In this document: positions 1 to 7,977 of the stretch, piece by piece
How positions within the stretch are numbered: position 1 is the first letter of the stretch
How the letters are laid out: each line of letters opens with the position of its first letter
Assembly: GCA_030426085.1 (NCBI GenBank)
Contig: JAUHYW010000031.1
Location: forward strand, 1 to 64,000
Source: a bacterium
GTDB taxonomy: Bacteria > Myxococcota_A > Bradymonadia > UBA7976 > UBA1532
Direction: 5' to 3'
DNA length: 64,000 bases
Made by a program: the position numbers and the translations under genes
Notes under the pieces: generated by a model
What the model was told of the DNA's origin: nothing
The model's database searches: none
What the model saw: the letters and a program-made list of their open reading frames with translations, nothing else

Positions 1-60
1 CGCAACAATCGCTCCGGCTGATCGATGAGCCCTTCGAGACATTGCAGCTCGGAGGCGCCG

Positions 61-1002
61 ATGCCCCGCCCGTTGAGGTTCGTTCCCCAGCCCTGGACCC
101 CGTTCGAGTTGACGTGGCGCTGTATACAAGGCCGCTTTCTGATGCGGCCGGGGTCTGAGGCGAACGGGCGCATCGTGGGGGTCATCGGGCAGGCGATGCG
201 GCTGTATGCGGGCGACGTGCGGCTCTACTTCGCCGGCGGGACCTGCAACCACATCCACATCCTCGCCGCGTTCCGCAACGTCGAGGTCAAGGCGGCGTGG
301 CTGTGCCATGTGCGCACGAATATCTCGAAGGAGCTGGGCGAGCTCTACGACTGGCAGGGCTCTCATTGGGAGCGGCGGTCGACCGACATCCCCATCCTCG
401 ATGATGAGGCGTTGTGGTCGCGGCTGGTGTATCTCGCGGGGCAGGCGACGAAGGCCGGGTTGGTTCGCCGGGCAGCGGATTGGCCGGGTGTGCCCTGGAT
501 CCAGGCGGTGACGAGGGGCAAGCCGTTGGTCGGGGTGTGGTACGACCGGACGCGGCTGTACCGGTTGCGCCGGGCGTGGGCGGCCCGACCCAAGGGCCAG
601 CGGGGTGCGCGGCCGGTGCTCGCCGATGTGGCCGAACCGCGCACGGTCGAGTTGACGCCCCCACCGATGTGGGCTGCGCTGGGCGAGGACGAGCTGCGGG
701 ACCGCTGGCGCGAGGTGATCGCGACGGCCGAGGCGCGCTATCCGGCGCCGGCGCGGGTGCTCGGGCCGGCGGGTGTGCTGCGGATCAGGCCGCACGATCG
801 GCCGATGAAGAGCAAGCGCAGCCCGGCACCAGCGGTTCATGCCAGCAGCCGCGCGCAACGGTTCGTATGGCGCGAGGCTTACCGGGCGTTCGTCGAGACG
901 TATCGAGCCGCGATGAAGGCGCTTCGCGCCGGTATCGATGGGTGCGGGTTCCCGCCCGAGGGGTGTCGGCCGATGTGCATGGTCCCGGCGCCCGGCGGGT
1001 AG
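61..1002 (+). CDS. REP-associated (RAYT/Y1-type) transposase-like protein
   Basis: A 313-residue protein resembling the single-stranded-DNA HUH transposases of the IS200/Y1 superfamily, in particular the single-copy RAYT branch. The HUH metal-binding motif is visible as NHIHIL at residues 63-68. The likely catalytic tyrosine is Y124 in VYLAGQATKAGLV, which corresponds to the RAYT pattern Y-x-x-N-P-x-x-AGLV. Residues beyond about 180 form a basic, Arg/Pro-rich tail with no recognisable domain. An upstream ATG at 25 is in frame, but residue 61 starts the family-like region. No terminal inverted repeats or target duplication were found, which fits a RAYT better than a mobile IS. Short repeats lie immediately downstream at 1253-1481, where RAYT substrates are usually found. 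RAYT membership is inferred from motifs; active-site integrity appears good. Confidence 0.72.
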   Translation: MPRPLRFVPQPWTPFELTWRCIQGRFLMRPGSEANGRIVGVIGQAMRLYAGDVRLYFAGGTCNHIHILAAFRNVEVKAAWLCHVRTNISKELGELYDWQGSHWERRSTDIPILDDEALWSRLVYLAGQATKAGLVRRAADWPGVPWIQAVTRGKPLVGVWYDRTRLYRLRRAWAARPKGQRGARPVLADVAEPRTVELTPPPMWAALGEDELRDRWREVIATAEARYPAPARVLGPAGVLRIRPHDRPMKSKRSPAPAVHASSRAQRFVWREAYRAFVETYRAAMKALRAGIDGCGFPPEGCRPMCMVPAPGG

Positions 1003-1427
1003 TCGCCGCCGAGGTCGCTCGAGCCGATCACGAAGCAGGTGTTGGCCGCGCCCCAGGCGCAGGTGGTCCCGTGCGCGTGGTGACTCTGGTAGGGACCCCC
1101 GAAATGGGGGACTCGAGACGTCGGGGCGCCGATGTGAGGTTCGCGCCGGTCGGGGACGGGTGAATGGGCTGGATGGTGGTTCGGATTCGGGCAACGCGGA
1201 CAATGCCAGCCAACATCGGGCGACTGGATCTGGTCACTGGTAGTCACCAAGCGGTCGAGCATCACCAAGTGGTCGACGCCTGATTGGTCGAGCATCACCA
1301 AGTGGTCGACGCTTGGTTGGGATTGGTCGAGCATCACCAGGGTGCCAGGCACTTGGGATCAGGGGTACCGGGCACTTGGGGTCGGGCAGGGGTGCCAGGC
1401 ACTTGGGTCGGGCACTTGAGGTCGCAC
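1003..1427. other. Non-coding repeat-bearing stretch between RAYT-like gene and AraC gene
   Basis: No convincing gene lies here. The left part (1003-1250) shows nothing clear. The right part carries two families of short direct repeats, described separately, that run up to and into the 3' end of the AraC-family gene. Open frames here encode only the repeats or Pro/Gly/Arg-rich translations typical of GC-rich noise. Confidence 0.6.
1253..1340. repeat. Direct repeat family A (27-bp unit)
   Basis: A 27-bp unit beginning GGTCGAGCATCACCA occurs exactly at 1253-1279 and 1286-1312, and its first 15-16 bases recur at 1325-1340. Spacing is 33 then 39 bp. A degenerate relative containing GTCACCAAGC precedes the first copy. 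The copy number is too low and the spacers too short for CRISPR; proximity to the RAYT-like gene suggests REP-type sequence. Confidence 0.7.
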
Positions 1428-1481
1428 CTACATCGGGGCGTGGTTGGCGTCGGACATCGACCGGGGGTGCCAGGCACTTGG
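1340..1481. repeat. Direct repeat family B, palindromic core GTGCCAGGCAC
   Basis: The unit GGTGCCAGGCACTTGG occurs at 1341-1356, 1391-1406 and 1466-1481, with a variant GGTACCGGGCACTTGG at 1364-1379 and a partial copy near 1410. The core GTGCC-A-GGCAC is a perfect palindrome able to form a short hairpin, like REP/BIME elements acted on by RAYT proteins. The last copy lies inside the coding end of the AraC-family gene. Confidence 0.7.
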
Positions 1482-2234
1482 AGTCACGCCCGCGAAGGCC
1501 CGGAAGTCCCGCACGAAGTGCGCCTGATCGAAGTAGCCCAGCTCGACCGCCAGCCCCGCCCAGTCGCTGATCGGACCCGCCGCGATCCGGGCCACCGCCC
1601 GCTGAAACCGGATCAGGCGGCCGTAGCGCCGGGGCGTCAAGCCCACAGCGGCGGCGAAGCGGCGGCGCAGCGTCCGGGGGCTGATGCCCTGCGCCTCGGC
1701 CACCGCGGCCACCGCCGCGCCTCGATCGAGCGCCCGGCAGGCGGCCCGCATCGCCCGATCGTGGGGTCCCGGGGCCAGCCGGGCGGTCAGCCGCGCGTCG
1801 AACGTGGCCAGGACCCGGCCCGGCGGAGCCTCGAGCAGCCGCAGGCGCAGATCGGCGAAGCGGGGCAGCTCATCGAGCGGGACGTGGGTCCCGGCGACCG
1901 CCTCGAGCGGCACCCCGAGCACCGCCGGGCCGACCCCCGGGCGCAGCACGGCCCCCACGACCCGCCGCTGGTCGCGGGTGTCGAGCCCGATGGGTCGATC
2001 GAACGGACCGCTGACCGCGGCCCCGGGCAGGCGATGACGCCGCTCGAAGCGGGGGCCGTCGTCCCAGCTCAGCCGATCGGCGTCGAGGTTGACGATGATC
2101 TGGACCTCGGGGCTCGGCAGGTGGCGCTCGCGGCGGTGCGGCAGCCCGGGGGCCACACAGGCCCACAGGGTCTCGACGTAGGGGGCCAGCGCCGGGCTCG
2201 GCGGGCGGTGGAAGAGGCGGGGGGCCGGGTTCAT
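1428..2234 (-). CDS. AraC-family transcriptional regulator
   Basis: A 268-residue regulator with a C-terminal AraC/XylS double helix-turn-helix. The first HTH is near AEAQGISPRTLRRRF; the second runs LAVELGYFDQAHFVRDF and ends with the family signature GVTPSAW. The N-terminal 130 residues resemble the DUF6597-type sensor region (HLPSPEVQIIVNLD followed by a GPF motif) seen in regulators that bind small aromatic or envelope-related ligands; the ligand cannot be read from sequence. ATG at 2234 was preferred over a GTG three codons upstream. The codons for the conserved PSAW coincide with a copy of repeat family B, so the exact C-terminus (about ten residues after SAWH) may have been reshaped by repeat insertion. 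It is divergent from the FliL-like gene. Confidence 0.85.
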   Translation of the reverse strand: MNPAPRLFHRPPSPALAPYVETLWACVAPGLPHRRERHLPSPEVQIIVNLDADRLSWDDGPRFERRHRLPGAAVSGPFDRPIGLDTRDQRRVVGAVLRPGVGPAVLGVPLEAVAGTHVPLDELPRFADLRLRLLEAPPGRVLATFDARLTARLAPGPHDRAMRAACRALDRGAAVAAVAEAQGISPRTLRRRFAAAVGLTPRRYGRLIRFQRAVARIAAGPISDWAGLAVELGYFDQAHFVRDFRAFAGVTPSAWHPRSMSDANHAPM

Positions 2235-2320
2235 CGCGCGCACGCTACGAGAGACTTCGCCGGCATCGCAAGCGATCGCCGACCCTCGACCGGGCGGCGG
2301 CGATGGCGCATCATGCGGAC

Positions 2321-2887
2321 ATGAACCGCTTCGCCCTGCTCGCCGTGGCCGTCATCGCCATCGTCATCGCCTGGTTGGTGTTCTTCGCCGGCCCCACCGT
2401 CGAGCCGCCCCCGCCGGTGCAGGCGCCGACTGTGCCCACCGCGCCGCCGACGCCCCCGCCGACGGCCGAACCGGCCCCCACACCCGACCCCGCGCCCCCG
2501 CCGTCCGCTGCGCCCGAGGCCGACGCCGGCGTCGACGCCGAGGCCCCCCAGGGCCCGGTCACCGTCGACCTGGGGCAGCACGACATCCTGCTCGCCGAGC
2601 GCGACGGGCGCTTCCTGCGGCTGCACCTCGCCCTGGTGACCCCCGACGAGGCGGCGGCCCGCGTCACCCGGCTCAAGCGGCGCGCGCTGGTGCGCATGCT
2701 CTACTTCCTGGTGACGAAGCGCACCGCCGACAGCGCCGAGTCGCCCGGCGCCCGCGATCGGCTGGTCGAGACGCTCGAGCCCCGCTTCCGCAACCTGCTG
2801 CGCGCCGGGGCCCTCGACCGCATCGAGGTGTTGCGCCACGAGGTCGTCTTCAAGGCGCTGAAGCCGTCGCCCGACGGCGGGCCCTGA
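2321..2887 (+). CDS. FliL-like membrane-anchored periplasmic protein
   Basis: A 188-residue protein with one N-terminal membrane segment (about residues 3-22), a Pro/Ala-rich linker to about residue 85, and a compact C-terminal domain. That domain reads LRLHLALV, an R-x-x-L-x-x-L-Y-F-L-x-x-K helix, and a final GALDRIEVLRHEVVFK strand, the general plan of the FliL (stomatin-like) domain of flagellar basal bodies. No flagellar or motility gene neighbours it, so a role in stator support cannot be assumed; orphan FliL-like proteins occur in non-flagellated deltaproteobacteria. An upstream ATG at 2303 would add six residues before the signal anchor and is less likely. It ends convergently 7 nt from the CBS gene. 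Similarity is judged by eye and is moderate. Confidence 0.6.
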   Translation: MNRFALLAVAVIAIVIAWLVFFAGPTVEPPPPVQAPTVPTAPPTPPPTAEPAPTPDPAPPPSAAPEADAGVDAEAPQGPVTVDLGQHDILLAERDGRFLRLHLALVTPDEAAARVTRLKRRALVRMLYFLVTKRTADSAESPGARDRLVETLEPRFRNLLRAGALDRIEVLRHEVVFKALKPSPDGGP

Positions 2888-2893
2888 GCCCGA

Positions 2894-3466
2894 TCAGACC
2901 CACAGCGTCAGCGGGGCCCGCTGCACCAGCACCGCGAGCAGATCCCGGGCCGAGAGGAAGCCCACCGGCCGCCCCCGCGGATCGGTCACCGGGCCCCCGG
3001 CCAGCCCCCGCCGGGAGAGCCGGCGGGCGGCCTCGTGCAGCGTATCGTCGGGGGCGAGGGTGAGCACGTCGGCGATCATGATCCCGTCCAGCGGCCGGGC
3101 GGCCCAGCCGGGGTCTTGCCGGGCGCTGCGGAACAGGTCCGACTCGGCCACCAGCCCCGCCAGCCGACCGTCGGGGCCGACCACTGGGATGTGGCGGATG
3201 CGGCGGTCGCGCATCAGATCGGCCGCCTCGCCGGCGGTGGCGCCGAGGGGCAGGGTGACGACGGGGGCGGTCATGATCCGGCGCACTTGCAGGGTGCCGG
3301 CGTCGGTGGGTCGGGCCGGGCCGGGCGGCTTCTCCATCTCGCGGTAGGCCCGGGCGGCCTCGTCCCGGGCGGCGGGGCGCACCGGGGCGGCGGGGCGCAC
3401 GGCGGGGATGCGCTCGGCCGGGGGGCGGCGCACGGCGTCGACGGTGGGGTCGAAGTCGTCTCCCAT
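2894..3466 (-). CDS. CBS-domain pair protein
   Basis: A 190-residue soluble protein. After a basic, Pro/Ala-rich N-terminal 70 residues come two CBS motifs: VRRIMTAPVVTLPLGATAGE through RHIPVVGPDGRLAGLV, then IADVLTLAPDDTLHEAARRL through GGPVTDPRGRPVGFLSARDLL. Stand-alone CBS pairs bind adenine nucleotides (AMP, ATP, SAM) and act as energy or ionic sensors for a partner that is not evident here. ATG 3466 was chosen because a -10-like TACCCT sits only six bases upstream, predicting a leaderless message; longer in-frame starts to 3550 would extend into non-conserved sequence. It is monocistronic and convergent with the FliL-like gene. Confidence 0.85.
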   Translation of the reverse strand: MGDDFDPTVDAVRRPPAERIPAVRPAAPVRPAARDEAARAYREMEKPPGPARPTDAGTLQVRRIMTAPVVTLPLGATAGEAADLMRDRRIRHIPVVGPDGRLAGLVAESDLFRSARQDPGWAARPLDGIMIADVLTLAPDDTLHEAARRLSRRGLAGGPVTDPRGRPVGFLSARDLLAVLVQRAPLTLWV

Positions 3467-3472
3467 GGGGCC

Positions 3473-3478
3473 AGGGTA
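3473..3478 (-). promoter_or_regulatory. -10-like element, leaderless start of CBS gene
   Basis: Reading the minus strand, GCTACCCT is followed after six bases by the ATG at 3466. This matches the GNTANNNT pattern seen upstream of several other genes here. No clear -35 hexamer is visible. If used, transcription would begin at or next to the start codon. Confidence 0.4.
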
Positions 3479-3579
3479 GCACCGTCGGCGCGCTGTCGGG
3501 TCCGGATCTTGCTCGCCGGGGGCCGCCCGACGGCCCGTGCGATGACGCACGGTCCTCTACGATGCCGGGGAGGGCGCGT

Positions 3580-5679
3580 ATGCGGCGAGCGGGGCAGAGG
3601 CACGGTCGGCGGGCCGGGTGGGCGATGATGACTGCGCTGGCGGCCTTCGGCTGCGTCGACGATCAGGAGACGCCGGTCCAGCCGGTCGACATGGCGCCCA
3701 CGGTCGACTCGGCCCGGCCCGATGTGCAGCCGACGCCCGACGCCGCGCCGCCGCCGGACGCCGCGCCGGCGCCATCGTGCGGCAACGAGGACGACCTCTG
3801 GCCCAACCAGGAGGCGGCCGCGGCGAGCCCGATCGAGGTCGGCTTCACCCGGGCCGACCTCTTCATCTGCCCCGAGACCGACGACTTCTTCCGGCTGCCG
3901 CTGGTGGCGGGGCGGGCCGTGACGGTGACCCTGGTGGCCGATCCGCCGCGGACCGACCTCGACCTGGCCCTGCTCGACCTCGACGGCGCGCTGATCGCCG
4001 AGAGCACCGGCGAGGCGGGCGAGGAGCAGGTGGACCACGTCGCCGAGGCCGACGGCGAGGTGCTCGTGCGGGTGAGCGGCTACCTCGATCAGGCGGCGTT
4101 CTACGGGCTGACCGTCTCCGGCACCTGCCGCCTCGACGCCCAGTGCGGGCCGGCGCAGATCTGCGATCGCTACGCCGGCCGCTGCGCGCCCCTCGGCGGC
4201 GACTGCGGGGCCGATGACTACGAGCCCAACGACCGGGACGACGCCCCCAGCGCGCTGCCGCTGCCGCTCTCGGTCGACGGCGTCATCTGCGAGCAGGATC
4301 GGGACTGGTTCGCCCTGCCGGCCGAGGAAGGCGCCGCCTTCGAGGCGCTCGCCGCGGCGCCTCCGGGCACCGACCTGGATCTCTTCGTCATCGACGCGGC
4401 GGGCGAGGTGGTGGCCTCGGCGACCAACGACAGCGACACCAACCCCGAGCGCCTCATCGTGTCCGGGCTGCCGGCGGGCGACTATCGGCTGGGGGTGGTG
4501 CTCTTCGTGCCCGACGACGTGGCCGGGGTGGAGGCCACCTATCGGCTCGAGGTGGTCGGGCGCTCGGGCGCCGGCTGCGCCATCGACCGCGACTGCCTGG
4601 GCGACGGCCTGCCCCGCTGCGCGGACGGGCTGTGCCGGCCGGCCGAGCCGGGCGCGGCGCTCGGCGGGCGCTGCGGGTCGGACGCCGACTGCGGGGACGA
4701 CGCGGCGCTGTGCTACACCGGCGGCGCGGGGGGCCACGACAACATCTGCACCCGCACCTGCCAGGGCGACTTCGACTGCGGGGCCCTCGGCGGGGGCGCC
4801 TTCTGCGCCGCGATCAGCCAGACCACCGCGATCTGCTTCGGCGGCTGCGCGAGCGACGACGACTGCGGGGTGTTCTACGCCTGCCTCGGGGGGTCGTGCG
4901 AGGTGCGCGGCCCGTGCCGGGCGGACGCCGACTGCGCCGCGGGCGAGCGCTGCACCGCGGCCCGCACCGGCGACCGCTACTGCGCGCTGCCCCTGCCGCC
5001 CTCGACCTGCGGCCTCGACCCGGATCACGACCCCAACGACCGCCCGGTCGAGGCCACGCCGCTCGCGCCCGGCGGCCGGGTGGAGGCCGCCATCTGCAAC
5101 GGCGACGACGACTGGTACGCCATCGAGGTGCCCGAAGACGGCGGGGGGTCGACGCTGGCGGTGAGCGCCGCCTTCCGGGCGGGGGTCGACATCGACGTCT
5201 ACGTCTTCGACGCCCGGGGCAACCCCGTCGGCAGCGCGACCAGCCCCGACATGACCACCGAGGCGGTGCGGGTGCCCCACGTCGCGCCGGGCCTCTACCG
5301 GGTGCGGGTCGACCAGTTCGACAGCGACCGGCTCGCCGACACCGCCTACACCGTCGAGGTCGCCCTCGAGCCGGGCGAGGCGTGCACCGTCGACGGCGGG
5401 CAGTGCGCCCGGACCGCGCCGCTGCGCAGCGTCTGCGACGAGGGCAGCGGGGGCTGCGCGGCGCTCGAGGGCGAGGGCCGGGTGGCGCTCGGCGGGCGGT
5501 GCGACAGCGACGACGACTGCGTCGAGGAGGCCGACCTGTGCTGGGCGTTCGACGGCGGGGAGCGGCTCAACATCTGCACCATCGGCTGTCGGGCCGAGGC
5601 CGACTGCGGGGCGCTGCCCGGCACCGCCTGCACCCCGGTCAATCAGCGCTTCGCGGTGTGTCTGCCGCCTCCGGCTTAG
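3580..5679 (+). CDS. Large Cys-rich lipoprotein with three PPC-like domains
   Basis: A 699-residue secreted lipoprotein. Residues 1-25 are a lipoprotein signal (lipobox AAFGC, Cys25), followed by a Pro/Asp-rich linker. Three repeats of a roughly 100-residue beta domain follow (near 70-180, 210-330 and 480-600), each with a DDLWPN or DYEPNDRDD-type start, a DRDWF/DDWYAIEVP strand and a GTDLDLFVIDAAG-type core, as in bacterial pre-peptidase C-terminal (PPC) domains. Between them are Cys-rich modules of the form CGSDADCGDDAALCYTGG with about four to six Cys each, resembling the Dickkopf-like Cys-rich regions of myxobacterial surface proteins. No catalytic domain was seen; binding or display on the outer membrane is the likely role. 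ATG 3580 has GGGAGGG upstream; an ATG at 3562 is possible. Its end overlaps the convergent MATE gene by 41 bp. Confidence 0.85.
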   Translation: MRRAGQRHGRRAGWAMMTALAAFGCVDDQETPVQPVDMAPTVDSARPDVQPTPDAAPPPDAAPAPSCGNEDDLWPNQEAAAASPIEVGFTRADLFICPETDDFFRLPLVAGRAVTVTLVADPPRTDLDLALLDLDGALIAESTGEAGEEQVDHVAEADGEVLVRVSGYLDQAAFYGLTVSGTCRLDAQCGPAQICDRYAGRCAPLGGDCGADDYEPNDRDDAPSALPLPLSVDGVICEQDRDWFALPAEEGAAFEALAAAPPGTDLDLFVIDAAGEVVASATNDSDTNPERLIVSGLPAGDYRLGVVLFVPDDVAGVEATYRLEVVGRSGAGCAIDRDCLGDGLPRCADGLCRPAEPGAALGGRCGSDADCGDDAALCYTGGAGGHDNICTRTCQGDFDCGALGGGAFCAAISQTTAICFGGCASDDDCGVFYACLGGSCEVRGPCRADADCAAGERCTAARTGDRYCALPLPPSTCGLDPDHDPNDRPVEATPLAPGGRVEAAICNGDDDWYAIEVPEDGGGSTLAVSAAFRAGVDIDVYVFDARGNPVGSATSPDMTTEAVRVPHVAPGLYRVRVDQFDSDRLADTAYTVEVALEPGEACTVDGGQCARTAPLRSVCDEGSGGCAALEGEGRVALGGRCDSDDDCVEEADLCWAFDGGERLNICTIGCRAEADCGALPGTACTPVNQRFAVCLPPPA

Positions 5680-7060
5680 CCCGCGCGAGCGGAGTGTCGG
5701 GCAGGGCCCCGGCCGCGGCGGCCCGGGCCACCGGCCCCCCGGGGCGGAACCGGTGGATGAACAGCGCCGCCTGCACCACCGCGTGCACGATGAACGCGCT
5801 GGCCATGGCCCAGTAGGCGCCCACCGGCCCGTGGATCTGGCTGAAATACCACGCGGCCGGGATCTGCACGAAGAGGTGCCCCACCGCCGCGCTGAGCATC
5901 GCCGGCAGGGTGGTGCCCGCCCCGCCGAAGGCCTTGCTCAGCCCCAGCGCGACGGCGATGGCGGGGTAGGCGAAGACCTGGATCCGCAGCAGCAGCGCGC
6001 CCTCCCGCACCACCGCCGGGTTGTCGTCGAAGGCGGCGATGAGCGGCTCGGCGAAGGTGTGGACCAGGACCCCGGCGACGCACATCATGCCGGCGTAGAG
6101 CCCCACGGCGATCCAGGCGGTGTGCCACGCCCGCCGGGGCCGCCCGGCGCCCAGGTTCTGGCCCATCAGCGCCGCGGCCGCCTGCCCGATCGCGAGGCCG
6201 GGGATGACCAGCGCCATCGCCAGCACCAGCGTCGTCGAGTAGGCCGACAGCACCGTCTTGCCGAACGGGGCGATGATGGTGACCAGCGAGAACGAGGCCA
6301 GGGTGCGCACCAGGTGCTCCAGCGTGCCGGGCACCCCCACCTTCACGATCCGGCGGGTGATGCCGCCGCCTCCGGCGAAGCTGGCCCGGCTCACCCCGAG
6401 CCGCAGCCGGCCCCGGCCGATGAGCCAGGCCCCGGTGGCGAAGCCGGCGGCGTAGCTGGCGAGGCTGGCCCAGGCGGCGCCGGGCAGGCCCATGTCGAGC
6501 CCGAAGATGAACAGCGGGTCGAGGGCGGCGTTGAGCAGCGGGCTGACGGTGGAGACGACCAGCGCCGCCCGGGCCTCGCCGGCCCCTTGCAGGGCGAAGT
6601 TCTGCACGAACATCGGCACCTGGAAGATCGCGCCCCACATGCTGATGCGCAGGTAGGCCGCCGCCGGGGCGCCCACCTCGCCGCCGACCTCCATGAACTC
6701 GAGCAGCGGCTCGGGCACCACGAACGCCAGCCCGATGAGCGCCACCCCGAGCCCCACCGCCAGCAGCAGCCCCCGCCCGTAGTAGCGCGACGCCTCGGTG
6801 GTGTCGCCGATCCCGATGTTGCGGGCGACCCCGGCCAGGGTGCCGACGCCCATGCCCATCATCACCGTGCCGATGATCATCAGCGAGACGTGGGCCACCC
6901 CCAGCGCGGCGAGGGCGGCGGTGCCCACCTCGCCGACCCACAGCCGGTCGGCGAGCAGCACGACCAGGTTGAGCACGTTGCCCACCATGAACGGCAGGGC
7001 GAGGCGCAGCAGCGCCCGGACCGGGCTGCCTTCGGTCAGCGATTCGGAGGGTGGGGGCAA
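5639..7060 (-). CDS. MATE-family multidrug/toxin efflux transporter
   Basis: A 473-residue inner-membrane protein with about twelve hydrophobic segments in two homologous halves, as in MatE transporters (NorM/DinF-like), which expel cationic drugs or metabolites using Na+ or H+ gradients. Typical features are the opening LALPFMVGNVLNLVVLLADRLWVG, the QGAGEAR loop after helix 4 and PGLAIGQAAAALMGQNLGAG in the second half. The last 30 residues are a hydrophilic tail encoded over the end of the convergent lipoprotein gene. The only plausible start is TTG at 7060, since no in-frame ATG precedes the first helix. It lies 45 nt downstream of the LEA14-like lipoprotein gene on the same strand and is probably co-transcribed. 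The substrate is unknown. Confidence 0.9.
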   Translation of the reverse strand: MPPPSESLTEGSPVRALLRLALPFMVGNVLNLVVLLADRLWVGEVGTAALAALGVAHVSLMIIGTVMMGMGVGTLAGVARNIGIGDTTEASRYYGRGLLLAVGLGVALIGLAFVVPEPLLEFMEVGGEVGAPAAAYLRISMWGAIFQVPMFVQNFALQGAGEARAALVVSTVSPLLNAALDPLFIFGLDMGLPGAAWASLASYAAGFATGAWLIGRGRLRLGVSRASFAGGGGITRRIVKVGVPGTLEHLVRTLASFSLVTIIAPFGKTVLSAYSTTLVLAMALVIPGLAIGQAAAALMGQNLGAGRPRRAWHTAWIAVGLYAGMMCVAGVLVHTFAEPLIAAFDDNPAVVREGALLLRIQVFAYPAIAVALGLSKAFGGAGTTLPAMLSAAVGHLFVQIPAAWYFSQIHGPVGAYWAMASAFIVHAVVQAALFIHRFRPGGPVARAAAAGALPDTPLARAKPEAADTPRSAD

Positions 7061-7105
7061 GCCATGTCCGGGGTCGGGGGCGGCGGGGCCGGAGTGTCGA
7101 CCCTT

Positions 7106-7924
7106 TTAGTCGAGCGACCAGGCCCCGTCCAGCGGCCCGTAGCCCAGGGCGTTGCGCCCCAGGATGGGCAGGTCGAAGAAGAGCGAGCCCTGCGCCGAGA
7201 ACGGGATGTCGAAGGTCGGGGTCTGCCCCCGCAGCAGCTCGCTCGACGACTGGTCGAGCAGCTCGCTGACGAGGCCGAGCATGGCGTCGAGGTCCAGTTC
7301 GAAGCGCACCGCCGTCTCGGTGTTGCCCTTGGCCGGGATGAAGCGCAGCCCCAGGTTCGAATCGAAGTCGCCGAGCGGATCCTCGCCGTTGATCGCGCCC
7401 ACCGCGACGTCGATCAGGTCGTCGATGGTCGGCACGAAGTCCTCGATGCCGTCGACCTCGTTGTCGGGGGCCTTGCACGGCTCGTCGGGCATCTCGCAGT
7501 CGCCGCTCTCGGGGTCCTCGCAGAACGAGACGCACACCGCGCCCAGGGCCGCCTGCCCGGTGCCCTCGAAGACATCGAGCGCCAGCAGCATCTCGAGCAG
7601 CGGGATGGGGAAGTCGTTGTCGTTGGACAGCTCGAAGGTCGTCGTGAAGCCGAAGGTGAGGCTCTGGCGGGCGGGGGCGGCGCCGAAGGCCGTCTCGCAG
7701 CCGATCTCGGCCAGCACGTTGCCCGAGGCGAAGTCGTGGCAGTAGAAGGCCCCCAGCATCTCGTAGCTCGGGCGCTCGGTCAGGTCGACGGCCCGCAGCT
7801 CGGCGCCGGGCATGACCGGCAGCGTGGCGCCCGATCCGTCGCCGCCGTCGCCCGAGACGAGCGGGCAGCCGGCGGTGGAGAGCATCAGCAGGGCGGCGAG
7901 GGCGCGGGGGGTGCGAGCGTTCAT
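7106..7924 (-). CDS. Lipoprotein with LEA14/WHy-like domain
   Basis: A 272-residue lipoprotein (lipobox STAGC, Cys20) after a 19-residue signal. The body has FTTTFELSNDNDFPIPLLEMLLALDVFEG and, near the C-terminus, FDIPFSAQGSLFFDLPILG. Paired like this they look like the N-P-N-x-F-P-[IL]-P strand and closing strands of an LEA14/water-stress (WHy) domain, split by an insertion containing a Cys-rich acidic loop (residues 130-165, VCVSFCEDPES...DCEMPDEPC). Function is unknown; WHy-domain lipoproteins are envelope proteins often tied to stress or lipid handling. A GGAGGATCCG stretch directly precedes ATG 7924. It is upstream of, and probably co-transcribed with, the MATE exporter, and 53 nt downstream of the MazG-like gene. 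Confidence 0.68.
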   Translation of the reverse strand: MNARTPRALAALLMLSTAGCPLVSGDGGDGSGATLPVMPGAELRAVDLTERPSYEMLGAFYCHDFASGNVLAEIGCETAFGAAPARQSLTFGFTTTFELSNDNDFPIPLLEMLLALDVFEGTGQAALGAVCVSFCEDPESGDCEMPDEPCKAPDNEVDGIEDFVPTIDDLIDVAVGAINGEDPLGDFDSNLGLRFIPAKGNTETAVRFELDLDAMLGLVSELLDQSSSELLRGQTPTFDIPFSAQGSLFFDLPILGRNALGYGPLDGAWSLD

Positions 7925-7977
7925 CGGATCCTCCGAGTGGGGTTGCCGGGCGCCGACGGCGGCGACCGGTCGATGTT

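Noticed and set aside
1253-1340. Small CRISPR or integron attC-like array
   Set aside because: Only two full copies with six-base spacers, no cas genes and no integrase; REP-like origin is simpler.
879-1352. Minus-strand 157-residue frame that repeats VDHLVMLDQS
   Set aside because: The protein repeats arise only from DNA repeat family A; no start signal or conserved part.
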